From NCBI GenBank assembly GCA_009731375.1, contig BJOX01000072.1, forward strand, positions 779,673 through 843,672: a DNA stretch of 64,000 nucleotides, read 5' to 3'. Every line of letters begins with the position of its first letter. Positions within the stretch are counted from its first letter, which is position 1. The translations under genes and the position numbers were made by a program. The notes under the pieces are model-generated. The model did not search any database, was not told where the DNA came from, and saw only the letters and a list, made by a program, of their open reading frames with translations. The DNA is from Paulinella micropora. Taxonomy: Eukaryota; Cercozoa; Imbricatea; Euglyphida. Positions 11,884 through 22,204 of the stretch are shown piece by piece.

Positions 11884-14800
11884 ACACTAATGGGAAAAAG
11901 AAAGATACAGCAGGAAATGGCAGAGGCTTTACACAATGAAGCAAAGGTAATTAAGGATGTGTGTGGGATACCAGAAATTAACACGTTTGCTAATCACATT
12001 AAATACAATCTGGTTATTGTCGAATTCCCTGACAAAATCATTTATAAAACAGAACTACTTGATGCGAACGGCGAACGTCTGACTAACCTTTACATTCTAA
12101 AGACTGAAGGACATTGCGATGCCATAACTAACATGAAGTCTATGATAGGAAAAAAAAATTCTGTGAGTTATGTCTAAGAGGGTACATGGAAAGATACGTC
12201 TGTGAAGCAAAATGTAGTATCTGTGAAACCAAGGGTTGTAAGGGAATAAATGACAAGAGCCAGTGGAAAGAATGTGATAAGTGTAATAGAAAGTTTCCAA
12301 ACACTGAATGCTTTAATAACCACATGACGACAAACTGCGATGTTAAAGCGAAATGTAAATCGTGCGGTCTTAATTACAGAAAGAAGGATGAGCACAAATG
12401 CGGATATGCGAAATGCCGAAATTGCAAACTAGTGAAACCGCTTGAGCACCAATGTGAAATAGTCCAAAAAGAAATCTTACCGCCGTCAGAGCGATACATA
12501 TTCTTTGACTTTGAAGCGACACAGGACACAGGCGAGCACATTGTTAATCATGCGGAAAGCCAGTATTACGATGCGAAGGAACCGCCATTAATTCACAAGA
12601 ACATTCAAGATTTCTGTAATTGGGCTTTTGACACTAAACACAGCGGATTTACATTTATCGCACACAATGCCCGCGGTTATGATTGTCAGTTTATTCTTAA
12701 GTGGTTGGTTGATAATGGACAAACTCCATTTGTAATCTATGAAGGTGGTAAGATTATGATGATGACACTTAAGAAGTATCGCTTTATAGACAGCCTAAGT
12801 TTTCTTACGATGCCATTGTCAGACTTTCCAAAGACATTCGGACTTACGGAACTTAAGAAAGGTTTCTTCCCGCATTTCTTCAATACGGCAAAAAACAAAA
12901 ACTATGTCGGGGTAATGCCCCATAAGAAACATTACGGCTACGACACGATGCGAGGAGATAAACGAAAAGAATTTCTTGAATGGTATGACGAACAAGTGAA
13001 AGCACATAACAGGTTTGATATGGCGAAGGAAATCGCTGAGTATTGTCATTCAGATGTTGATATACTGAGGAAGGGTTGTATAGATTTTAGAAATCAGTTT
13101 CTAGAGTTTGGTATTGACCCTTTTCAATATACAACTATTGCGAGTTGTGTTATGGCTTTGTATCGTGCTACGTTTATGCCAGAGAATTCAATTGCGATAT
13201 TGAAAGCGGAAAAGCAAAACAGGATGACTTCTAGGGCTTGTGTAGAATGGTTAGCATACAGAAGCAGGTTAGACAAAACCGATATTAAACACGCATTCAA
13301 CGGAGGTGAAAAAATGTTTAAACTCGGGCAATCTCGTGTGTATGTAGATGGTTGGGACGAGAAAAACAAAACCGCTTATGAGTTTTACGGTTGTCATTGG
13401 CACGGATGTGATAAGTGTTGGAATAGAAATGCTATGAATGTGAAGAAGAATAAGACGATGGGCGAACTATACAAGGAAACAATGAGAAGAGAAAAACAAC
13501 TTAGCGAACAAGCGAAAGTAATAAGTATCTGGGAGTGCGAATGGAGCCTGATGAAAACCAGTGAAAGACTGGCAGAGGATACAAACGAACGAATTACTGA
13601 ACAAGAAGGACTAAACCCACGAGAGGCAATGTTTGGAGGTAGAGTGAATGCTCTGAAATTATATTGGAAATCACGACATGATAATGAGTATGCGAAATAT
13701 ATTGACATATGCTCACTTTATCGGACCGTGATGTATTACGACCTTTATCCAAGCGGACACCATATCATAATACGACCAAGCAACGAGGAGGAAAGAAAAG
13801 AGATGAAAAACAAAATTATAAACAGAGAATATTTCGGAGTGGCTAAGGTTAAGATGTTACCACCAAGAAGCTTACTACACCCAGTCCCACCGAAAGCAGA
13901 CAAAGGAAAGATGATGTATTACTTATGCGATAAGTGCGGAATGACTGAGCAACATGGAGAATGTAAGCACACAGATAAAGAACGAGCAATGACTGGTACA
14001 TGGGCAACTCCAGAAATTTACAAGGCCTTAGACAAAGGGTATAAGTTAATAAAAATATATGAAGTATGGAACTGGAAAGAACAAAGCAGTAGTTTATTCA
14101 AAGAATACATAAAGACATTCTTGAAAGTAAAACAAGAGTCCAGCGGATATCCCGCGGGATGTAATACGGAAGCAGAAAAGCAAAATTACATAAACAGCAT
14201 GGAAATCAAAATGGGAGTTAAGATGGATGAAAGCAAAATATTTAAAAACGAAGGACGGCGAGCAGTGGCTAAGTTGTGCTTGAACTCTTTATGGGGCAAG
14301 TTTGGACAGAAACAAAATAAAACACAGAACAAAATGATAAAGGATAAAGAAACATTATACAAACTATTGAACGATAAATCAGTGGATAATATAAATATTA
14401 ACATAATTAACGACCAAATTGTAGAAGCCAGTTATGACTTAAAACAGGATGCGGTGAGCGACCCGATTAAAACAAATATTGTGGTTGCTTTATTTACTAC
14501 ATGCCACGCGAGAATGAGACTTTACAATATGATGGACAGATTAGGCAATAGGATATTGTATCATGACACAGACAGCGTAATATATACGACTAACAAAGAA
14601 ATTAATGAGGCAGATGTAGAGACAGGCGATTTACTGGGCGATTGGACAGATGAATTGAAAGGAGCGAAAATAAAAACCTTTGTGGGAGGCGGGCCGAAAT
14701 GTTATGGATACTTATTAGATAATGGTAAGGCCTGTATGAAAGTAAAAGGATTTAGTATGAACTATGAAACAAAAAAAGCATTGAATTTACCGAATATGTT

Positions 14801-15108
14801 AAGTGTAATAAGTTGTGGGCTAGGTATTACGAACACTGAATTATTTGAGAATGGTAAAAATGAACTGGCTGAATTGTTGGAGACTGATGAAGAATTACGG
14901 ATTGCAAAGCNNNNNNNNNNGGATTGCTAAGCGAATTGAGAAATCTGGAAAAGTAGTTATAATAGAAAACAACAAAATTACAAGAGATAAACAAAAGAAA
15001 AAAATAACAAGCGAATACTTAGAAAAGATATTTAGTTTTACATATACGAAAAGACAAGTTTTCGGAATTGTAGAGAATGCGATTGAAACTAGACCTTTTG
15101 GATTTTAA
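11884..15108 (+). pseudogene. polB: Polinton 1 protein-primed DNA polymerase B, main part
   Basis: After piggyBac 2 the frame resumes with the conserved IQEEMA-like helix and a Cys-rich zinc region (C-x2-C pairs, about 12207-12460). The 3'-5' exonuclease follows: Exo I FFDFEATQ, Exo II HNARGYD, Exo III YCHSDVD. The polymerase palm has motif A DICSLYR, motif B LNSLWGKFG and motif C HDTDS, the layout of Polinton and adenovirus-type polymerases that start DNA on a protein primer. Breaks: a one-base indel in the A run near 12150-12160 shifts the frame, and a 10-base gap lies at 14911-14920 flanked by a short repeated phrase. Motif A has Arg where Polinton 2 has Pro (SLYP). With two transposons inside, this gene cannot make a polymerase. 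Confidence 0.93.
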
Positions 15109-15220
15109 TGATATTTGAGAATTTCACTTCGTGCTACGCACTCTCGCTTATTCTCAAACATCGTCGGCCATTAAAGTATAAAACGATGTTTTGTGATGAC
15201 GAAGTCAGAACAAAATATCA
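15109..15220. repeat. Composite palindrome copy a (cloverleaf-like), after PolB
   Basis: Begins directly after the PolB stop codon. Outer arms are TGATA and TATCA. Hairpin A has stem TTTGAGAAT/ATTCTCAAA and an inner GTGC-TAC-GCAC. The middle arm is CATCG/CGATG. Hairpin B has stem TTTTGT/ACAAAA, a tandem GA/GA mismatch, TGAC/GTCA and loop GAA. All four arms are visible directly. Function unknown. Confidence 0.85.
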
Positions 15221-15267
15221 AATAATTAATTTTTTCCATAAAATTTTTTACCACTCTATATAGACCA

Positions 15268-15554
15268 ATGACCACCCTCACCAGATTATGTGAGAAGTTT
15301 GAGAAACTCTCTATTGAAAATAAAAAGAAACATTTCCTCTTACCGATGTTAAAAAGATAATTACTGACGAAATCCAAATGATTGAAAATGCACGGGCAGG
15401 CAAGCCAAGGGATATTTTTCCATTCGGTAAGTATAAAGGTAAGAAAATTCAAGATGTTGCTACCATTGACAAACCATATCTAGAATGGGTTATGAAACAG
15501 CCGTGGTTTGAGAAATTTACTGACATTAAAAGTAAAGTAAAAAAATATATTTGA
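15268..15554 (+). pseudogene. Small FGKYKGK-motif protein (ExoX C-terminal-like), frameshifted
   Basis: The start MTTLTRLCEKF and the C-terminal block FPFGKYKGKK, then PYLEWVMKQPWF, match the intact 92-residue protein at 59337 in Polinton 2. The two halves lie in different frames, with the break around 15335-15350. The pattern FGKYKGK-x(n)-D-x-PYLEWL-x(3)-PW resembles the small domain at the C terminus of exonuclease X-type proteins and DUF3820-like proteins. No nuclease catalytic residues are present, so a DNA-binding accessory role is only a guess. Confidence 0.65.
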
Positions 15555-15596
15555 TATTTTTGCTAAAATATTTTTTTAATATTTATATATATATAA

Positions 15597-16045
15597 ATGA
15601 CTGACCTGTCAACCAAACAGGACTACTTAAATGAACTTGACAAATGGAACCTTGACATTGAAATTAAGAAACCCGCGATTAGATGGACTAAGCCTGACAT
15701 TATGAACAATACAAACCCCGCGACGACAATGTGAAAGTAGTTATTCCATTGGAGGCTACACTAGCAAAAATTATAATGGAGGAACCAAGCACACCATTTA
15801 AGGAAACAGATCTTGTTGTGAGAGAGACTGGAATTACCGAAATAAAGGCTAATGTAGGCGAAGAGATAGCGAATGCTACATGTACAGAAGATGGATGTAT
15901 ATTAAAGAAAGATGTTGTTCTTCAATATGGAAAATATGCACACAAAAACATTGAAGATGTAGCCAAGATTGATAAACCATATCTTGAATGGTTAGTTCAA
16001 CAGCAGTGGTGCCAAAATGTGGATGACATAAAAAAAATTATTTAA
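15597..16045 (+). pseudogene. Second FGKYKGK-type protein, paralogue of the previous gene
   Basis: The C-terminal 40 residues (LQYGKYAHKN, then IDKPYLEWLVQQQWC) are a second version of the domain at 15420-15540. The likely start is the ATG at 15597 (MTDLSTKQDY). That frame stops at 15734 and the rest continues from about 15715 in another frame, so one frameshift is needed. The middle part has acidic and Cys residues of unknown role. Polinton 2 carries only one gene of this type at the equivalent place, so this is a duplication in the Polinton 1 lineage or a loss in the other. Confidence 0.55.
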
Positions 16046-16080
16046 ATCATTGATATTTTATTCAATTAATTTTTTTTGCT

Positions 16081-17324
16081 TTATTGGTCTTCTATGAAGT
16101 TAGCGATAAAATTAACATTTGAACCATTATTAGCAGTAGCAACGGATTTTTGTGTAAAAGTCAATACATCACTAGGAGACAGATATATATCATAATTTCT
16201 AAGATTTATTTGTTGAGTTGATTGAGAATTTACATAAAGTTTAAAAATTATTGTTCCGTTGGCAACGACACTCGCCTTTGTATCAGTATCCACAATTGAA
16301 TACTTAGTATCAACATCTGCAAAACCCGCTCCAGTTAGTGTTCCATTCAATACCATTCTTACTACACACGCCTTACTATCTTCATTCATAATACTTATCA
16401 AAGTGGGATAAACATTTGAATAATTTGTTAAATTAGCACCGCCCGCATCAAATGTTGCTTTATTCCTGATACTAATAATAGGGCTTTCAGTTGTGTTTGC
16501 TGCTTTACTTCCTTCCACTTCGTTTGTTATACTTGTGTTTATTGTATTACTTCCTTCAATAAATAATCCAACACTCGCGGTTTTAAGAATTTGAATTCCG
16601 GTAGCGGCATCATTCCTCATTAGTGCAGTAAATGGTAAAGTAGTGTTTCTTAGACTTGTACCTGTGTTGGCATTCGCATATTTAATAGTATAGACTAATT
16701 GAAATTCTCCTGTTGTAGGATTTTCAATAGAAAACCTTATAGCGCCAAAGCCTAAATATTGAAATTGAATTTGGAATACATTTCCTTTACTCCAATCAAT
16801 AACAGGCATATCTTTTGTTCCATCGCATGGGTCGTCCCAGTTTGCTTGTTGAATATAAGTTGTAGCCCCTCCTTTGGCTTGTAGAACACGCATCCCGACA
16901 TTAGTTTTATAAAAATAAAAACCATTAGAAAAATCACTTTCTCCAATTCCTACACACGAATAATAGGATTTTGTGTCATCAGTTGTCCATATAGCAGTGA
17001 AGCGACCAACAACACCCATACCCGTCCGATATTTTATTCTTCTTTACTTGTTAGGGTAGCGGTTGAAGTATTGTTTGCTTGAGTTGCTAATTCTGCCATA
17101 TTACTATTGAAAGAAACACTCGCATTTGTCTGAGTTAATGACCATATTCGTGTATTAATAGTGTATGGAAAAATTTCCTGAACAACTGGAGTAAGTTGGC
17201 TTGTTAGTGCTTCACCGAAAGCGGTTTTAATACTATTGGTTTCAATATTGCCATCATACCCAACTTTGAGATTTACAAACTTTCCCTCTGGATTTTGTGC
17301 GATTAAATTTCGTTGGTGGCTCAT
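16081..17324 (-). pseudogene. Conserved structural protein (penton or fibre candidate), frame change at 17030
   Basis: Two frames together give about 410 residues. The N-terminal part starts at 17324 (MSHQRNLIAQ, FVNLKVGYDG, TPVVQEIFPY). The C-terminal part contains RFTAIWTT, KGNVFQIQFQYLGFG, FSIENPTTGEF and TLPFTAL. The same order, length and residues occur at 59850-61108 in Polinton 2. The beta-rich composition and position beside the capsid gene suggest a virion component; I cannot say which. The N-terminal frame ends at 17034. The C-terminal frame is -1 to it and carries conserved residues (RIKYR-x-G) upstream of its first ATG. Polinton 2 has the same -1 change at the same place. Confidence 0.7.
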
Positions 17325-17393
17325 TGTTATATATTATTAAAAAAAATAAATTAACTAACAAAATTAATAATTACCTCTTACGACATTAGGATT

Positions 17394-18834
17394 TCAATTG
17401 TAGTGATTAAGATTGTTTCCTGCGGTAGTTGAAACGAATTCATATCGCCTCTCGGTGTCTAGGCTCAGACCGCTTACCTCATACCCGTCGGTATCCTTAT
17501 CGCACAGCGGGCGGTTATTGTCAAAGGAATCGACATGAAACCAGTTATAGTGATACACATTTGAATTCAAAATGGCACTTCCCTTTAATTTATTTTTCAA
17601 GAGCATATAATCCTCGTTCTTCAAAGTATCAACATCAAATTGTTGAAGACGAGTTCCGTCAAGGGTTGTGTAGTATGTCTTAATTTTCTTTGAAGCAGTA
17701 TTTGGGTATGCAACACCATCAGTTCTATTATCATTATCAAAAGCAGTGTAAGAAGTCTCAGTATTGTTGAAAGCGGAAGTATAAATACGACGAATTCTTT
17801 CACCCTGTGAGCGGTTCATCTTTATGACAAAATTTTGCTGTCCTGTTTGAAGATTTTGTTTCCAAGCAATGGGATATTCAATCTTAAAAGGAAAGCCTTC
17901 ACCAGCGATCTTCTGTTGGACACCAAGAATTACATTTGGGTCGGTTTCCACGGCGAGAAACAAATTCAAATCAGAAATAGTAGCACCAACAGCACTTGCT
18001 GCAGCACCAGCAGAGATAGCACTAATATCAGTTTCATAGAAGAATGTTCGATTGGTCGCCTCCCACACAATACGCATATCCAAAATTTCATTAAAACCGA
18101 TTGTCTTATCAAGTTCAAAAATCGTTCCAAACAGCATTCCCAAAGGAAGTTTAACACTGATAACAGGGTCATCGCCAGTATTACTACCACCTTCAAAATA
18201 CTTCGCCTTATCATAATCTACATTAACAAGGTTGTAATTTCCCGCACCGCTTGTAGCAGTTGCGCTGTCGTTAAAACGTCGGGCATTCACACTCGGGACT
18301 TTATAGTAATTATTAACTGCTGTTATTAGTCCAGCAGTATCAACAGCATCAGCAATCGCTTTCTTTTCAGTTCTACTTCCTACAACAATCTTTCCAACAT
18401 TACACTTTTGAAGCATCGCACCAGAGCCAGTTTTGCCTTCGGTGGCGGGGTCATAGTCTCCGTGATTTTCCAAGGCCTTAAATTTTTCAAAACTAATCTC
18501 AGGTTTCCAAATCATCTTAGTGTAATTTCCCACATGTTGAAGATTACACAGATCGGCTACGAAGTTCAATCGTTTTAATCATAGACAGACAATCCATAAA
18601 AATACGATTGTATGTATTAACACCATTGTTTGTTGGTTTGTAAGTAAATCTCAACACAGACCTCGCAAGGTTCAAAGGACGGGTAGGAATTTCAAATGTG
18701 CTTTCCATACCACCAGCAGTAGTAAGTGTGACATTTGCCGACCCTTCACGGCTAGTAAGTTTGTTCAATTCATACTTACCAGTGAGCAGTTCCTTAGTCT
18801 GATGGACTAGTTCTCCTCCGTATTGGACGGGCAT
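17394..18834 (-). pseudogene. Major capsid protein candidate (double jelly-roll type), frameshifted
   Basis: The two frames cover about 485 residues, the size typical of Polinton major capsid proteins. The N-terminal part (start 18834, MPVQYGGEL, KLTSREGS, RPLNLARSVLRF, MDCL) is in one frame. From about 18560 the remainder (WKPEISFEKFKALENH, LQKCNVG, LGMLFGTIFELDKTI, FLAVETDPNV, TLDGTRLQQFDVD, LSLDTERRYEF) is in another. The same protein, co-linear, is at 61187-62713. The call as major capsid rests on length, abundance of beta-strand residues, position and conservation, not on a motif. Compared with copy 2, a small deletion at the junction causes the shift. Confidence 0.75.
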
Positions 18835-19019
18835 TTTTTTCGTTTTGTTTTTAAAGTAGTGTAATTAACTAATTCACCAGAATATATTAGAAAGATTTTA
18901 AAAATCTTTCAGCAAAAATTTAAAAAAAATAATTCTAAAATTAAAAATAATTACCGCGATTTCAACAAATTGAAAAATGATGTAAATAAATTAAAATAAT
19001 TAGTCTCTCTATAAATTAA
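18835..19019. other. AT-rich spacer between capsid genes
   Basis: AT-rich leader of the capsid gene and 3' flank of the minor capsid gene. It contains a short palindrome (AAAGATTTTTAAAATCTTT, about 18890-18908) that could form a stem. An AAATCTTTCAGCAAAA phrase here (about 18901) also occurs near 54537 in Polinton 2, just upstream of its polymerase. Confidence 0.5.
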
Positions 19020-19751
19020 TTATGTCATAACAATACCTAACCCATTAAGATTAATCGCTTGGTCGTTCTCGTCTGTAAGATAAAACCTATATACATTATT
19101 TGAACTCGCAGATAATGTTTTCCCATACTCACTACCAGAGCCGTCATAGATAACAGATCCAAAAGGAATTTCGTTGGCTGTGTATATTTCTTGAAGCACA
19201 TGATTATCACCTTCATTCACCAAATCAGATTGAAGGTATAAAGTCTTTTCGCCAGTTAGAATAATTACATTTGGCGATTTAATTAAATCATTAGCAAAGA
19301 AATATGTTGAATTTTTATCAAAACCCATTACCTCGTGAATACGTGTATCAGCATCAAATATAACCGCGGTTGAATACCTCCGTTATTTGAAACACTGAAT
19401 GTTAATTTGCCATCCTCCGCTTCCGTGTTTGCATTGTTGCTTGAGACTACATAAGTATAATCATTCGGACTTTCTGTCGTCAGTACCTCGGCCAGTTTAT
19501 TTTTTAAGTTGTTCATTGTGTAGTTTCCCTCAGGTATTGTAATTAAAGCCTTCGGATAATGTAAAAGTATTATATGGTGAAGCAACAGAGTAATACGATT
19601 TCGGCACATAAATATGCAAAATTTTACAATGTGTGGGATTGTCTAGCCCCTTTATATTGACTTCGTGTGTAAAGTCGCTGTCTGTGCCAGTTATCCTATT
19701 TATACTATTTATGTAGTAAATGGAACTTGAACGACCGCCTTTGTACTCCAT
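19020..19751 (-). pseudogene. Minor capsid protein (penton candidate), two frame breaks
   Basis: The intact counterpart is the 270-residue protein at 62784-63596. The N-terminal signature MEYKGG, YYINS-x-NR-x-GTDSDF resembles the INS-x-xR-x-G-x-SDF start seen in minor capsid proteins of PLVs and large DNA viruses. Later blocks are CKILHIYVPKSYYSVASPYNTF, IPEGNYTMNNL and ILTGEKTLYLQSDL. Here the reading moves through three frames (19751-19530, 19609-19328, 19328-19020), so at least two indels are present. The ATG at 19751 touches the first base of palindrome copy b. Confidence 0.7.
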
Positions 19752-19898
19752 GATATTTAAAATTGCGCTTCGTGCTCCGCACTCTCGCTTATTCTAAACA
19801 TCGTTTTTTTCTTTTTCAAAAAAATTAATGCTTATTGTAATCCTTAAAAGTGCGCAGCCCCCGATGTTTGTTGAAGACGAAGTCTGAAACAAATATCA
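19751..19898. repeat. Composite palindrome copy b, between protease stop and minor capsid ATG
   Basis: Arms TGATA/TATCA and CATCG/CGATG are present. Hairpin A has TTTAAAAT/ATTCTAAA and GTGC-TCC-GCAC. Hairpin B has TTTGTT/AACAAA, tandem GA/GA, AGAC/GTCT and loop GAA. The left edge shares its T with the minor capsid start codon. The right edge supplies the protease stop codon. The spacer inside the middle arm is about 65 bases, longer than in the other copies. Confidence 0.85.
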
Positions 19899-21242
19899 AA
19901 TGTATGTATCAAAATGACCATACCCATTCTGTGCTTTTAATTTCTCCGCTTCTTCTTCTTTTAGGTCTGTGAAACCACTGGCAAATTTGAATTTAATACC
20001 TTTTGCTCGCTCCATTAAAAACCTCATACTATGCCAACCGCACGTGTCTGAGGTGTTTGATTGTTGTTTTACTTGATTAACCTTCATTAATAAATAACTA
20101 TCTGGATGGCGTTTATCTATTAGCCGTTTCATTCGTTGTTGAAAGTCTTCTGTTGGCTCGTAAAGTGCTAAAGGGTCATACACTTCAACACTCCTGTCTT
20201 TATCTAGATTTATCCATACGGCGATCCAATGAGACCCTGCTTGCTTGTGATTGTCCAAATTCATAATAAATCCGTATCGCTTTCTGCTTCTTGGCTTCAA
20301 CTTGTAGATTTCATCACTGGCTATTGCTCCGAGATACCATCCATATTTTTTCATTATATCATCTATTTCATTAGTCATTAAACCGCGACCCTCTCCAGTT
20401 TGTTCGTCTGGCTGTTGCTCGTCTGTCTGCGGTTGCTCTGGTGTCTCCGCGATGAGTGGCTTTGCCACGATGTTCTGCTCCACAGAACTTGTTCTCGTGG
20501 GTATGGTTGTCTCCTCTGGTGGTGTTTGGTCTGGCTGTGGTTGCTGTGACTCAGGCTGTGGCTCTGGTTGCTGTGGTTGCTCTGGCTGTTGCTCATTTCT
20601 ATATTTATTTATAAGAGCATTAACATAATCTTTTTTTCTCATTGAATGAACCCATTCTTTTCGTGATAAATACTTTTTAATATTTTCTACGGAAAACACT
20701 TTATTAATCAAATCTTCTAAACCAGTTCCCGTTTGTAATCCCAAATATTCTGCGAGTTTCTTTTTTACTTCGTCCTTCTTTTGTCCTACATCAATTTTAT
20801 GTTCTACAATTTTGTCTATTATCCATGATGCCCTTTGGTTCCAACCTTTAACATCGTGGCCTTCATTTTTAAGTTTATCCCTTAATGCTTCACCAAGAAT
20901 TTTAATAGTAAGTTTTTTATCAATATTACTATTCGACAATCCATTCTTTAACATGGCTTTGTATTTAGCCTCCTCTAGTTGGTTTCCCATATTTTTATGT
21001 AATGCTTCATGTGCTCCTAACATTTTTTTCATATCATCTATTGTTATTTGTTGCTTTTGAAATTCTTTTATTCTTTCTGCTATACTTTGTATTTTACTAG
21101 GATCCCAATTATCTATATCTGCTTGAGTAAAAACTCCAGAATTCGTGATTAATTTTTTATTGTCTTCAAATTCTTTATTTGGCTTAACTTTTACCTCTGG
21201 CTGTGCCTGTTGTTCTTGTGGCTGTCCCTGCTGCGGTGGCAT
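19896..21242 (-). CDS. Adenain / Ulp1-like cysteine protease (maturation protease)
   Basis: The C-terminal 180 residues hold the C48/C5 protease fold: catalytic His in GSHWIAVWI (about residue 337 from 21242), Asp in VEVYDPLAL (about 354), Gln in VNQVKQQ and the nucleophile Cys in DTCGWHSMRFL (about 400). In adenovirus and Polintons this enzyme trims capsid precursors inside the particle. The N-terminal 270 residues are charged and Gln/Pro-rich and unusual for the family. The frame is open further upstream: a coiled-coil stretch rich in Lys, Glu and Arg runs back to a single in-frame TAA at about 21519-21521. The ATG at 21242 is therefore only the first Met after that stop. Confidence 0.9.
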   Translation of the reverse strand: MPPQQGQPQEQQAQPEVKVKPNKEFEDNKKLITNSGVFTQADIDNWDPSKIQSIAERIKEFQKQQITIDDMKKMLGAHEALHKNMGNQLEEAKYKAMLKNGLSNSNIDKKLTIKILGEALRDKLKNEGHDVKGWNQRASWIIDKIVEHKIDVGQKKDEVKKKLAEYLGLQTGTGLEDLINKVFSVENIKKYLSRKEWVHSMRKKDYVNALINKYRNEQQPEQPQQPEPQPESQQPQPDQTPPEETTIPTRTSSVEQNIVAKPLIAETPEQPQTDEQQPDEQTGEGRGLMTNEIDDIMKKYGWYLGAIASDEIYKLKPRSRKRYGFIMNLDNHKQAGSHWIAVWINLDKDRSVEVYDPLALYEPTEDFQQRMKRLIDKRHPDSYLLMKVNQVKQQSNTSDTCGWHSMRFLMERAKGIKFKFASGFTDLKEEEAEKLKAQNGYGHFDTYI

Positions 21243-21518
21243 AATATATTGATATTGTGGCGGCGGTGGTAATGCTTGTATCCTATTTTTTCTGTCTTCT
21301 TCATATTTTACATCTTCTATGAGTTTTTGCTCCCTTCTTAGTTCTCTGGCTTTTTGTTCTTGTCGTTCCTTGATATCATATAGTTCATTGCGGTGTATCC
21401 TTGCTAACTCATCCTGCCTTTCCTTAGCATCTGCTATGTCTTTTCTTTCTTGCCTCTTCTTTTCTTCTTCAGTATCCGCCCGTGCCTTTTTCTCTTTTTG
21501 GTCTATCTCATCAATCTT

Positions 21519-21824
21519 TTAGTATTTCTCCTTTCTGAGTTTGTCTAAGTGGTCATTAATGGCTGTTCTCGTATTTTGTTCAATCTCTGACAGACTCTGG
21601 ACTTTTCGCAAGTCTTCTTTTTGCTTAGGTGCTCGCTTTGCTTTTGGTCTGCTTAAGTATTTCATAAAAAGTTTAACAATTTGAAGTGTGCTCATATCAT
21701 TTGTCTTTTTACCGAAATTAAGATAATATTTTTTACCCTTCTGGATAATATACGGCTTCCCGCTTTTATTCCTATAAACCCGCGGGGGTCTTAATGTCTG
21801 TTTCTTCGCTTTCTTGACGACCAT
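21519..21824 (-). CDS. Basic protein in frame with, and upstream of, the protease
   Basis: Starts MVVKKAKKQTLRPPRVYRN at 21824 (an earlier ATG at 21884 lies in AT-rich sequence) and ends at a TAA. The next codons stay in the same frame with no further stop into the coiled coil and protease, so the two may be one protein of about 640 residues split by a nonsense change (AAATAC-TAA-AAG). A separate small basic virion protein is equally possible. The phrase PYIIQKGKKYYLNF has no function I can assign. The context TATATACAATG precedes the start. Confidence 0.5.
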   Translation of the reverse strand: MVVKKAKKQTLRPPRVYRNKSGKPYIIQKGKKYYLNFGKKTNDMSTLQIVKLFMKYLSRPKAKRAPKQKEDLRKVQSLSEIEQNTRTAINDHLDKLRKEKY

Positions 21825-21880
21825 TGTATATAAACAAACAAAAAAATATTTCCTCATAATTTCAAACAAAATATCATCTT

Positions 21881-22204
21881 TCAAAACTTGAGTGCCCCTC
21901 GTCCGCTCTGCCTACCATATCCTAGTTTTGATGCTACAGCACTAACACTACCAGCGTAAGGTACCCCGACGCTACTTAATGCTCCCGCAGTCCTAGAGAT
22001 TAACTTATTATTGCGAAGAAATTTATCAACGGCAAAGGCCGTTTTCCCAACCTTTTGCCAGTTGATTTTACCGCCAGCCTGTCCCTTGCCTCCTTGCTTC
22101 TTCTTGCGACCAGTCTTCTTTTTGCCTCCAGCCATTGTGCTTGAGTTAATTGTTCGTTTGTCGATTGTTGGAATGACTTCAACACGAGTTGTTTTTACTA
22201 CCAT
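21881..22204 (-). CDS. Small basic Gly/Lys-rich core peptide candidate
   Basis: It is 107 residues from 22204. A start at the internal Met of MAGGKKKTGRKKKQGG (about 22135) is also plausible. The N-terminal third is Lys/Gly-rich. The C-terminal half is amphipathic and small-residue-rich (TAGALSSVGVPYAGSVSAV) and ends LGYGRQSGRGALKF. Size, charge and location between protease and ATPase resemble core or membrane-active peptides of adenoviruses and Polintons that the protease cleaves. No cleavage site is proven, and the identity is an inference from composition. Confidence 0.5.
   Translation of the reverse strand: MVVKTTRVEVIPTIDKRTINSSTMAGGKKKTGRKKKQGGKGQAGGKINWQKVGKTAFAVDKFLRNNKLISRTAGALSSVGVPYAGSVSAVASKLGYGRQSGRGALKF

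Noticed and set aside
8993-11892. 8-bp target duplication ACTAATGG around piggyBac element 2
   Set aside because: ACTAATGG occurs on both sides but not directly at the terminal repeats; TTAA/TTAG does lie directly at both. The ACTAATGG pair is better explained as a short pre-existing repeat in the polymerase gene.
12186-14930. Recoded genetic code (TGA, TAA or TAG read as sense)
   Set aside because: Long genes such as PolB and gypsy pol contain no internal stops, and the few in-frame stops are one per gene and of all three types.
15183-15220. SECIS-like element (tandem GA pairs) linked to in-frame TGA codons
   Set aside because: Hairpin B has the tandem GA/GA core but only a 4-bp upper stem and a 3-base loop, and it does not lie in the 3' flank of the genes with in-frame TGA. 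Polinton 2, whose capsid gene has the TGA, lacks the element.
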